Source: CALRWV02 sp943371965 (GTDB lineage: Bacteria; Bacteroidota; JABWAT01). From it: a stretch of 64,000 bases of DNA. Shown piece after piece: positions 8,400 through 15,741 of the stretch. The notes beneath the pieces were generated by a model that ran no database searches, had not been told where the DNA came from, and worked only from the letters and a program-made list of their open reading frames with translations. The stretch spans positions 1-64,000 of the forward strand of contig CALRWV020000011.1 in NCBI GenBank assembly GCA_943371965.1, written 5' to 3'. Both the position numbers and the translations under genes were made by a program. The first letter of the stretch is position 1. Each line of letters begins with the position of its first letter.

Positions 8400-10190
8400 T
8401 TAAGAAAATTTCCACATATAAAACGTACAGTCGTTGCTTCCGCTGACAATCATTTTTTCTTCTTTGTCGGTAACAATGGAGTAAATTGCGCCTTTGTGAC
8501 CTTTGAGTGTAGCAACTTTCAACAGACTGTTTCTGTCCAACACATACAGAATTTTATCACTTGCACCAATCAGCAAAAACCCGCCCTTTGCAGAAATGGT
8601 TAGGCAGTTTAACGATCGGTCAGCAACTTTTGAATTCTTCACTTCCTTTTTGCCATCAGCTTCAAATACTTTTACAATTCCATCCTGACCGGCTGAGTAA
8701 AGCAGTTTTCCGTCAGATGAAAAGTTTAATCCGTTGATTTGTCCTTTATGAATATTTGAAGTGTAAAGACACTCACTGGAAGTATAATTCCAGATTTTCA
8801 ATTCACCTTTTTCATCTCCACTGGCAAGAGTTTTCTGATCGGGACTGATTGCGATTTTCAGAACTGCTTCTTCATGGCTCAGCAACTCTCTCTTCAGCTG
8901 GTAAGTGTTGCCATCCCAAATTTTTATTTTGTTGTCCCAACCGCAGGTAATCAGTTCAGATTCATCGGGCGTCATCAAAACCTGATTGACAAAATAATCG
9001 TGTGCATTGATGGAATGAATCAGTTCAAGTTTTTCGATATCCCAAACCTTAACTGTTTTATCCAAACTTGCGCTGAACAAAAGATTTGAATTCGGTTTCA
9101 AATACAATGAACGGACAGTAAAAGTATGATCTGTGAAGGTATGGACAATTCTGTTTTCTGCGGGATTCCAGATTTTAATTTTGTTGTCTTTTCCACCGGT
9201 AATAACATATCCCTGTTTTTCTGCAATGACAACTGATTCAACACCTCCGATTGCGCGGTCAATTTTACTTTTCAATTCACCGGCTTCAACATCCCAGAAG
9301 CAGAAAGTTCCGTCTGTACTTCCTGTGATCAGCGTTTTTGAATCGCTGGTAAAAACGCAGTTGTAAACTCCGGAATCATGACCTTCAAGTGTGTTGAGAA
9401 AATGTCCGTCTTTCAAATCCCAAAGTGTTATGCCTTTATCCAATCCACCGGCAGCAACATATTCTTCGTTTGGCGAAACGGAAACAATTTCCACCGAAGA
9501 TTTATTGGCTTCAACGCTTCTGATCATTTGTCCGGTTTTAACATCCCACCATTTTATTGTATTGTCCCAGCTTCCGCTGAAAACAATTGAACCGTCACGG
9601 TTTGATGCAACCGTGTAAATACTTCCCTGATGGCCTTCAAAAACACGTAGACATTCTTTGCTGTAAACATCATAAACACGGACAGAACTGTCACGTGAAC
9701 CCGAAACCAATTTTTTCCCGTCACCGCTGAATGCAATTCCATAAACCGAATCACGGTGATCTTTGTACTGGTGAATCAGATTCCCTGTTTTTGTATCCCA
9801 CAGGGTTACACTTCCGTCACGGCAGGCACATGCCATTTGCATTCCGAGAAGATTGAAACAGATTCCGTTTATAGGTCCTCTTCCAACTACAATCGTTTTT
9901 ACAGGAGTTAAAGTAGCAAGATTCCATAAAATAATGGTTTGATCATCACTGGAGGTTGCAAATTGACCGCCCATTGCAGAAACAGAAATGGAGGTAACAA
10001 TATCGGTATGACAGTCAATGGCTTTTACGAGCGTTTGACTTGCAATATCCCAGATTTCAATTCCCGTTGTTGTAGAAGCAAGAATCTCTTTTCCGTTAGG
10101 ATGTACAACAAAAGTCTTCAACCCACCACTTCCAAACTGCACTTTTTGCTTGTCGCCAAAAATTTTTGCCAAATCTGCTGCCGAAGTCAT
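8400..10190 (-). CDS. Cytoplasmic WD40 protein with 14 blades
   Basis: 596 residues made almost wholly of WD40 repeats, a scaffold for protein-protein contacts. I count 14 repeat ends, for example IEIWDIASQ, IILWNLATL, VTLWDTKTG, IKWWDVKTG, FCFWDVEAG, VKVWDIEKL and a final FYMWKFS, with GH dipeptides at blade starts (HDSGVYNC, HKGAIYSI). Fourteen fits two seven-blade propellers. There is no signal peptide, membrane segment, kinase or other catalytic domain, so it is a free-standing adaptor; its partner is unknown. Blades 12 and 13 (VKVFEADG, LYVLDRNS) have lost the WD. It is transcribed alone, convergent with mobA and divergent from the carbonic anhydrase gene. Confidence 0.93.
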   Translation of the reverse strand: MTSAADLAKIFGDKQKVQFGSGGLKTFVVHPNGKEILASTTTGIEIWDIASQTLVKAIDCHTDIVTSISVSAMGGQFATSSDDQTIILWNLATLTPVKTIVVGRGPINGICFNLLGMQMACACRDGSVTLWDTKTGNLIHQYKDHRDSVYGIAFSGDGKKLVSGSRDSSVRVYDVYSKECLRVFEGHQGSIYTVASNRDGSIVFSGSWDNTIKWWDVKTGQMIRSVEANKSSVEIVSVSPNEEYVAAGGLDKGITLWDLKDGHFLNTLEGHDSGVYNCVFTSDSKTLITGSTDGTFCFWDVEAGELKSKIDRAIGGVESVVIAEKQGYVITGGKDNKIKIWNPAENRIVHTFTDHTFTVRSLYLKPNSNLLFSASLDKTVKVWDIEKLELIHSINAHDYFVNQVLMTPDESELITCGWDNKIKIWDGNTYQLKRELLSHEEAVLKIAISPDQKTLASGDEKGELKIWNYTSSECLYTSNIHKGQINGLNFSSDGKLLYSAGQDGIVKVFEADGKKEVKNSKVADRSLNCLTISAKGGFLLIGASDKILYVLDRNSLLKVATLKGHKGAIYSIVTDKEEKMIVSGSNDCTFYMWKFS

Positions 10191-10524
10191 ACCATCCCCA
10201 AATTTTAGAATTTGCTAATATAGCAAATTATTAATTAAAATAGATTCAGAGCATTAATTTACATCGAGTTAGGTGGAAGCGGTAAATACGTTTCCCCACG
10301 AAATAAACGAAAGGGACGAAAAGGATTAATACAATGCATATGAACAGTTTCCTGAGTTCTTTGAATTTATTTTTCATATTTCTTCTTTTTCATTTATTTC
10401 CCCGAATTATCGGGACAAGCTGAGAGGAAAGTTAAAATTCAATTCAACTGTTTTCATTGCTGAATGGATTTTCTATTCTTATTTCGTCATTTTCGTTCCT
10501 TTCGTGGGAAAAAGGATCTAAACA
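10191..10524. repeat. Intergenic region with an inverted pair of 9-bp (TTTCGTnnn) repeats
   Basis: Between divergent genes. 10296-10326 (minus strand) and 10482-10508 (plus strand) each hold three TTTCGT cores spaced 9 bases apart and ending TTTCGTGG; 22 of 26 positions agree between the inverted copies. A smaller inverted repeat CCCGA-atta-TCGGG lies at 10401-10414. The right copy ends shortly before the ribosome site AAAGGAT of the carbonic anhydrase gene. Promoters of both flanking genes should lie here but I could not place them. Confidence 0.7.
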
Positions 10525-11166
10525 ATGAAATCAAACCTCAAACATCTTTTTGACAGCAATAAACAATGGGCTAAAAAGATTCTGGAAAAAGACGGTGAGT
10601 TTTTCACAAAGCTTTCAAAGCAGCAGTCTCCTGAATATTTGTGGATTGGATGTTCGGATAGCCGCGTTCCGGCAAACGAAATTCTGGGATTGCTTCCCGG
10701 TGAATTGTTTGTCCACAGAAATGTTGCCAATGTAGTTGTTCATACCGATTTCAATTGTCTTTCGGTTCTCCAATATTCAGTGGAAATTTTAAAGGTCAAA
10801 CATATCATGGTAGTCGGACATTACGGTTGCGGTGGAGTTGCAGCTGCACTTGACAATAAGGAACTTGGCTTGATTGACAACTGGCTCAGGAATATCAAAG
10901 ATATTTATGTCCGTCACGCAGCAAAATTCAAGAATCTGAATAGTGAAAAGGAAAAAGTCGATTTGTTATGCGAGTTGAATGTAATGGATCAGGTTGCCCA
11001 CGTTTGTCAGACAACCATTGTTCAGAATGCCTGGACACGCAAACAACCGCTAACAGTTCATGGTTTGATTTACGGAATCAAAGACGGAATTTTACACGAT
11101 CTTCAGGTTTCAACTTCTTCGCTTGACCAAATTCACGAAATCTACAGAATGGAAGAAATGAGATAA
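10525..11166 (+). CDS. can: Beta-class carbonic anhydrase
   Basis: 213 residues, the usual length of the Can type. It interconverts CO2 and bicarbonate with a zinc ion, supplying bicarbonate for carboxylases and pH balance. Zinc ligands are visible: CSDSRV (Cys and Asp-Arg pair, near residue 43) and GHYGCGGV (His and Cys, near residue 100), together with the conserved LFVHRNVANV. AAGGA lies 9 bases before the ATG. The stop TAA is the first three bases of a 7-bp repeat array that runs into the convergent gap. Confidence 0.96.
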   Translation: MKSNLKHLFDSNKQWAKKILEKDGEFFTKLSKQQSPEYLWIGCSDSRVPANEILGLLPGELFVHRNVANVVVHTDFNCLSVLQYSVEILKVKHIMVVGHYGCGGVAAALDNKELGLIDNWLRNIKDIYVRHAAKFKNLNSEKEKVDLLCELNVMDQVAHVCQTTIVQNAWTRKQPLTVHGLIYGIKDGILHDLQVSTSSLDQIHEIYRMEEMR

Positions 11167-11212
11167 TTGAAATATTGAATGTTGGATTTTGGATGTTAGA
11201 TTGAATACAGAA
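11164..11212 (+). repeat. Heptad array at the 3' end of can
   Basis: Units TAATTGA, AATATTG, AATGTTG and four more, consensus [GA]ATnTTG. The first unit contains the can stop codon. Confidence 0.65.
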
Positions 11213-11231
11213 AATTAGAGAATTTTTTCCC

Positions 11232-11308
11232 TTTCCACTTGATACTAGCCATTCACAACTTACCATTTTCCCCTCACGCATAACGACTCACGTATCACCA
11301 TTCCCTTT
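11232..11308 (-). repeat. Heptad array covering the 3' end of the permease gene (11 units)
   Basis: Eleven 7-bp units on the plus strand, consensus TnACnA[CT] (TTTCCAC, TTGATAC ... TCACGTA, TCACCAT). The permease stop codon (11288-11290) and its last few codons lie within the array. Confidence 0.75.
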
Positions 11309-12724
11309 CCTGCGAAACCACAAATAAAACGGCAACCCGATCAGTGTTAGAAAAACTCCGAATAATGAATTGATGATCGGTGTTGTTCCGTTCAGGTAAT
11401 TTGTTATGTCGTTGAACAAGGTCATCGCCAGAAAGAAAGCGGAAAAACTGATAAAAATAATGGGAACAACCGGATATCCCCAGACTTTGTACGGACGGTC
11501 TGCTTCCGGCATTTTTTTCCGTAAAACAAATACACCAATTGCACTCATCATATAAAAAAACCAACTGACGAAAACAAGCATGTCAGTCAGAACGTCAAAG
11601 GATCCGCTGAGAACCAAAAGATTTGTCCAGACGGCATGAATTAAAAGTGAATTGGCAGGTGTTTCAAATTTGGGATGAACCTTACCCGCAATCCTGAAAA
11701 ACCGATTTTCCTGTGCCATGGCAAACGAAACCCGTGCAACCACCAGCACATTCGAACTGGTTGAACCCAATGTTGAAAACATAACAAGCAATGCAATAAA
11801 CCCGCCGCCAATGGTACCCATAACAACCGTTGCAACATCTGAGGCAACCAAACCGGAATGTGCAATTTTATCAATGGGAAGAATGTACAGATAAGCCAGA
11901 TTGATCAGAACATAAACGGCAATGATGGTGAGAATTCCAATCAGTAATGCTTTCGGAATATTTTTCTGCGGATTCTGTACTTCACCTGAAACAAAGGTAA
12001 TATTATTCCAACCGTCATAAGCCCAAAACGCTCCAACTGTAGCAGCAATAACTGCAGAAATCAATGCAAAACCGGAAGGAATTATTGTAACTGAGTTTTG
12101 AGTGAAATTCTGAAACGAACCATGTCCAAACAAAAATGCAGAAATGACAAGCAGAACCATTGCTCCAACCTTTAGAATGGTGAAAACAATTTGAATGGTT
12201 CCACCGAATTTCGTGCTGAAATAATTGGCTGCTGTCAAACCGCTGATCAGTAAAATGGTTACAAACTTCAGTCCAAAATTTTCCAGCGGAAGAATATTTC
12301 CGATAAAGGGAATTGCAATTTGAATGGATTGTTCAATCTCTTTTGAAAACCGTGGAAGCTGAACAAAATATTCAAAATAAGTTGAAAAGACATAAGCAAT
12401 GGATGCCACTCCGCCTGTATTGAAAACTGCAAAAGCTGCCCATCCGTACATGAAAGCGAAAAAATCACCGTACATTTTCTGGAAAAATACATACTGACCA
12501 CCAGTCTCCGGAATCATCGCAGAAATTTCAGCATTTGTAAGAGCACCAAAAAGAGTGATGAATCCTGCACCGATCCAAACCAGAATCAGAAGTTCAGGTG
12601 AACCCAACTGACCTGCCATTACTGCCGGTTTCATGAAAATACCGGAACCGATGACACCTCCAACAACAAGTGCAATGGTAGCTGAAAGTGTTAGAGTACG
12701 CGAGAGCTGGGTTTGGCTTTGCAC
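11288..12724 (-). CDS. APC-superfamily amino acid permease
   Basis: 478 residues with about 12 predicted membrane helices: an inner-membrane amino acid transporter or exchanger. The family motif GGVIGSGIFMKPA lies in helix 1 (about residues 22-34), followed by GALTNAEISAMIPETGGQYVF in helices 2-3 and FWAYDGWNN in helix 6, typical of the LAT/SteT-like group. The substrate cannot be predicted. The last residues (GNGDT) and the stop are encoded by a heptad repeat array. It is convergent with can, and a 28-bp perfect palindrome (12774-12801) lies 50 bases upstream of its start, possibly an operator or the terminator of the preceding gene. Confidence 0.93.
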   Translation of the reverse strand: MQSQTQLSRTLTLSATIALVVGGVIGSGIFMKPAVMAGQLGSPELLILVWIGAGFITLFGALTNAEISAMIPETGGQYVFFQKMYGDFFAFMYGWAAFAVFNTGGVASIAYVFSTYFEYFVQLPRFSKEIEQSIQIAIPFIGNILPLENFGLKFVTILLISGLTAANYFSTKFGGTIQIVFTILKVGAMVLLVISAFLFGHGSFQNFTQNSVTIIPSGFALISAVIAATVGAFWAYDGWNNITFVSGEVQNPQKNIPKALLIGILTIIAVYVLINLAYLYILPIDKIAHSGLVASDVATVVMGTIGGGFIALLVMFSTLGSTSSNVLVVARVSFAMAQENRFFRIAGKVHPKFETPANSLLIHAVWTNLLVLSGSFDVLTDMLVFVSWFFYMMSAIGVFVLRKKMPEADRPYKVWGYPVVPIIFISFSAFFLAMTLFNDITNYLNGTTPIINSLFGVFLTLIGLPFYLWFRRKGNGDT

Positions 12725-12773
12725 TGATTATTACCTGGTATTAGTTTAAACGTATATTAAACAGAACTCATAA

Positions 12774-12801
12774 CAAGAGAGGGATTTAAATCCCTCTCTT
12801 G
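12774..12801. promoter_or_regulatory. Perfect 28-bp palindrome
   Basis: CAAGAGAGGGATTT is followed directly by its reverse complement. It lies between the 3' end of the Rieske gene and the 5' end of the permease gene, both minus. No T-run follows on either strand, so an operator for the permease or a processing hairpin fits better than a classical terminator. Confidence 0.7.
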
Positions 12802-12820
12802 AATAGTTGGATGCTTTACA

Positions 12821-12911
12821 TTTTCTACTTTCTACTGTCTATTGTCCCTTGTCAATTTTCGATTTCCGATTCTCGTCTCCACCATGGTCAGTCGTCTGTC
12901 GTCCGTGGTCA
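12821..12911 (-). repeat. Heptad array of 13 units at the 3' end of the Rieske gene
   Basis: Exactly 91 bases divide into thirteen 7-bp units on the plus strand, drifting from TTTTCTA and CTTTCTA, through TTTTCGA, to GTCGTCT, GTCGTCC and GTGGTCA. The last unit contains the stop codon of the Rieske oxygenase gene. It combines the repeat types of 7691-7739 and 8370-8397. Confidence 0.88.
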
Positions 12912-13997
12912 CTTCTCATTCAAGAACTCCGCAATCAACCGATGAAAATGATGCGTTCCAGATTCACGTGTTGCAGAGTACCGTCCGTGTTTGTAAAAAC
13001 GTGAGCGGACACCTTTCTGAACACTTTCCACAACGGCTTCATCTTCCAGCTCAACCATATAAAGATTTGAACCTGCTCCTTTTTCGAGTTTGGTTTCATC
13101 CCAAACATAAACAAGAAACGAAACATTGGTACGGTCAACTGAAAGTGGTTTTACAACATTCACCGAAATTCCCCACGGATAAATATTGAACATCAGATTC
13201 GGGAAAATCCAGAAATAATAGCCGCCAATATTTTTCCCGAAATCCGGGGAAATTTCCGGAAGTTCAAAACAATTTTCTTTCTCTTTGGAAGTACCGATCT
13301 GAAGACTTGAAAAACGGAAAAGTTCAGTTGTATAATTTTCGTAATCAATCACCGCATTCAAACCTGAATGAACAAATGGAATGTGAAATCCTTCCAGATA
13401 ATTTTCGACATACAACGCCCAATTGGCTTTCATTTCATAATCACGTGAGAATTCCGGATTGAATTTCAACTGATCAAAAGGCATCCAATCAATTCTGTTT
13501 TTCATGTCATCCAAAAAAGACTCAACTTTGTACTTGGGTTGAACTGAAGCAAACAAAAAGTTCTGCCACTGATGAAAAGGAATGTTGGGCAAATGATCGG
13601 ATGGCGACGGAAAATTTTCTACAGTTTCAAATTCAGGCATCGAGAGAAATCCGCCATCCAAACCAAAACGTCTTCCGTGATAACCGCATTTGATTCCATT
13701 TGCGGAACAGGAATTCTCAATCAGAATTTTTCCGCGATGGGTACAGACATTTGAAATACAGTGAATGGTTCCGTTTTTATCTTTTGAAAGCAAAACCGGC
13801 TCATCCAGAACATTTTCCAGAATCGTATGCGGAATCAGATTCTGTGAAGCTGAAAACTGATCTGAATCTCCGACCAGCTGCCACGATGGTGCAAATATTT
13901 TTTCCTTCACTGTTTCAAAAAGTTCTGAATCGGTGTAAATTTCCTTTGAAATGGTTTCTGCGGATGCAATTTCCGGATTGATTTGAAATTTGGCCAT
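12909..13997 (-). CDS. Rieske-type ring-hydroxylating oxygenase, alpha-subunit family
   Basis: About 362 residues. The family uses a Rieske 2Fe-2S cluster and a mononuclear iron for oxygenation or demethylation. The Rieske motif is CTHRG then CGYHGRRFGLDG (about residues 83-105); the usual Trp after YHG is Arg. The iron site is in ENYLEGFHIPFVHSGL (about 200-215), with the two His and an upstream Asn/Glu. Length and layout resemble choline-monooxygenase-like proteins, but the substrate is unknown and no reductase or ferredoxin gene is adjacent. MAKFQINPE at 13997 is preferred over an ATG at 14024, since a putative minus-strand promoter ends near 14032. Confidence 0.9.
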   Translation of the reverse strand: MAKFQINPEIASAETISKEIYTDSELFETVKEKIFAPSWQLVGDSDQFSASQNLIPHTILENVLDEPVLLSKDKNGTIHCISNVCTHRGKILIENSCSANGIKCGYHGRRFGLDGGFLSMPEFETVENFPSPSDHLPNIPFHQWQNFLFASVQPKYKVESFLDDMKNRIDWMPFDQLKFNPEFSRDYEMKANWALYVENYLEGFHIPFVHSGLNAVIDYENYTTELFRFSSLQIGTSKEKENCFELPEISPDFGKNIGGYYFWIFPNLMFNIYPWGISVNVVKPLSVDRTNVSFLVYVWDETKLEKGAGSNLYMVELEDEAVVESVQKGVRSRFYKHGRYSATRESGTHHFHRLIAEFLNEK

Positions 13998-14030
13998 ATT
14001 GTTTTTTTGATTGTGATGAAGCAAAAGTAA

Positions 14031-14052
14031 TAAAAAAAGGTTCTACTTTTGC
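14031..14052. promoter_or_regulatory. Mirror-image divergent promoter elements
   Basis: GCAAAAGTA (14031-14039) and TACTTTTGC (14044-14052) form an inverted repeat; read outward each gives TACTTTTG, a match to the Bacteroidota -7 element TAnnTTTG. One faces the Rieske gene (start 13997), the other the GDPD-like gene (start 14100). No -33 TTG at 19-21 bases was found for either, so the call rests on the -7 motifs and the position. Confidence 0.5.
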
Positions 14053-14099
14053 AATTAATGAATTTTATCCGCCAATAATGAATTAAATTGAAAGTCCTT

Positions 14100-14969
14100 A
14101 TGAAAAAGCTGTTTGTTTTTCCCCTGCTTCTATTATCAACCGTTTCCTTTCCGCAATCATTCGATCTTCAGGGAAACCGTGGTTGCCGCGGAATGATGCC
14201 TGAAAATACAATTCCAGGTTTTTTACTTGCTGCCGATTTGGGAGTTCAAACCATTCAGTTGGATGTTGTGGTTTCGCGCGATAAAAAATGTATGGTTTCG
14301 CATGAGCCTTTTTTCAATTCTAAATTTTCACGGAAACCGGACAGCACACAGGTTCTGATTTCCGAAGAAGATTCGCTGAATATTTTTGAAATGGATTATG
14401 CTGAAATTGCAAAATATGATGTCGGAATTTTGGGAAATTCTGACTTTCCGGGACAGGAAAAAATATCTGCTGTCAAACCTTTGCTCATTGACGCAATCAA
14501 TCAAATTGAAAATCATATCCGCTCAAAAAGTTTGGCAAAAATCAACTATAACATTGAACTCAAAAGTGATCCTGACTATGACGGAAAGTTCAATCCAACC
14601 CCAAAGGAATTTGTGAGCTTGGTTTATCATGAACTTTTGAATCTTGATGTGCTGGACCGTGTTACGATTTCATCTTTTGATCAGAGGATTTTGCAGGAAA
14701 TGAAAGAACTGGATGGTTCCATCAAACTTGCGCTTCTGGTTTCAAATATTGATGGTGTTGAAAAAAATCTGAAGCGGTTGGGATTTACACCTGACACTTA
14801 CTGCATTTATTTCAGGTTGCTCAATGAAGGAATGATGCGTGAAATCAGAAGAAATGGAATGAAGGTTATTGTCTGGACGGTGAATGATGAAGCCGACTAT
14901 CAGCACGTGATAAAACTCGGTGTTGATGGAATGATAACAGATTTTCCTGATCGGTTTGCGGGGAAGTGA
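14100..14969 (+). CDS. Glycerophosphodiester phosphodiesterase-fold protein, probably inactive
   Basis: 289 residues with a signal peptide (MKKLFVFPLLLLSTVSFPQS), hence exported. The GDPD TIM-barrel is clear: NRGCRGMMPENTIPGF, VSRDKKCMVSHEPFF, INYNIELKSD, VTISSFDQRIL, VIVWTVND and GVDGMITDFPD. Active homologues begin this region with HRG and have ELD as metal ligands; here they read NRG (AAC for a His codon) and QLD (CAG for a Glu codon). The second catalytic His (SHEP) and the Glu of NIELK remain. Loss of the general acid His and one metal ligand suggests a binding-only protein, though this is inference. I use ATG 14100 rather than TTG 14088 because it opens the signal peptide. Confidence 0.88.
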   Translation: MKKLFVFPLLLLSTVSFPQSFDLQGNRGCRGMMPENTIPGFLLAADLGVQTIQLDVVVSRDKKCMVSHEPFFNSKFSRKPDSTQVLISEEDSLNIFEMDYAEIAKYDVGILGNSDFPGQEKISAVKPLLIDAINQIENHIRSKSLAKINYNIELKSDPDYDGKFNPTPKEFVSLVYHELLNLDVLDRVTISSFDQRILQEMKELDGSIKLALLVSNIDGVEKNLKRLGFTPDTYCIYFRLLNEGMMREIRRNGMKVIVWTVNDEADYQHVIKLGVDGMITDFPDRFAGK

Positions 14970-15006
14970 AAAGTAAAATCATTAAGAATTTCAAATCTGG
15001 TTTGCG

Positions 15007-15014
15007 TATCTTTA
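15007..15014 (+). promoter_or_regulatory. Putative -7 promoter element TATCTTTA
   Basis: TATCTTTA lies 88 bases before the gene at 15102 and matches the TAnnTTTG type at seven of eight positions. The same octamer stands before the glycosylase gene (28929-28936). Confidence 0.35.
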
Positions 15015-15101
15015 GCCATCAAAAGAACAAAGTCTTGGATAGTTAGTTGAAAATGATTCTTAGGTTAATAATTGTTTCCATTATTTAGCAGTTAATCTGA
15101 A

Positions 15102-15692
15102 ATGTCAAAAACAAAATACTTACTCGCATTTCTCGTTATTGTTTTACCTTATCTGGTTAATTGCCAAGATGGAAAGATGGGAAAACTACTTAAAACAAGT
15201 GATTTTATAATTGGTTCAGAATTCATAGGGAGCGATTTTAAAAGCGACCGATTATATTTTGCTGTTGATTTTCCCATCGACTCTTCCTTTTATTTCGAAC
15301 CTGCATTCTTTTCATTTGCCTACTATACTTTAAATTCAGATAAAATCACTGTTTCATGGAATTTACTTATTCCCGCAGTGGGATTTTTACTTTCTCAGTT
15401 TGATCAGTTTGGACCGCCAATTCTTACTATTGCTATTTTGGTTTTAATGAATCCCCGGATTGGAATCAGAAGTAGTATATTCAATTATTCAATAAGTTTG
15501 CGAAACGACCTGTTTTTTTCAAACGAACCAAACAAGAATCCAGTTTACAGTGAAATTATGTCATCAATCGAATTCTATAATCAGTATAAATTTACATTCA
15601 CAATTGATGCACATTTCCCATTTAAGGAAAACAGACTTATTAGTTCGGATCCATTTATTCAGTTAGGAATACGTTACCGCATTGAACGTTAA
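15102..15692 (+). CDS. Exported protein of unknown function, possible outer-membrane barrel
   Basis: 196 residues, family not recognised. MSKTKYLLAFLVIVLPYLVNC is a signal peptide; the Cys right after LVN could be a lipobox. Alternating hydrophobic segments (LYFAVDFPIDSSFYFEPAFF, KFTFTIDAHFPF) and the end FIQLGIRYRIER look like a small outer-membrane beta barrel, but this is weak inference. The gap to the next gene is 49 bases and that gene has its own strong ribosome site. Confidence 0.65.
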   Translation: MSKTKYLLAFLVIVLPYLVNCQDGKMGKLLKTSDFIIGSEFIGSDFKSDRLYFAVDFPIDSSFYFEPAFFSFAYYTLNSDKITVSWNLLIPAVGFLLSQFDQFGPPILTIAILVLMNPRIGIRSSIFNYSISLRNDLFFSNEPNKNPVYSEIMSSIEFYNQYKFTFTIDAHFPFKENRLISSDPFIQLGIRYRIER

Positions 15693-15741
15693 CCTGAAAT
15701 TTGCACCAAGATTCAACCCAACAGGCTAATAGGAAGGTAAA

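Noticed and set aside
7691..12911. Possible CRISPR array
   Set aside because: The repeats are 7-9 bp, contiguous and drifting, without spacers of constant length, and no cas gene is present.
12842..13189. 115-codon plus-strand frame
   Set aside because: It runs through the heptad array and then antisense to the Rieske oxygenase; its composition follows the real gene in reverse.
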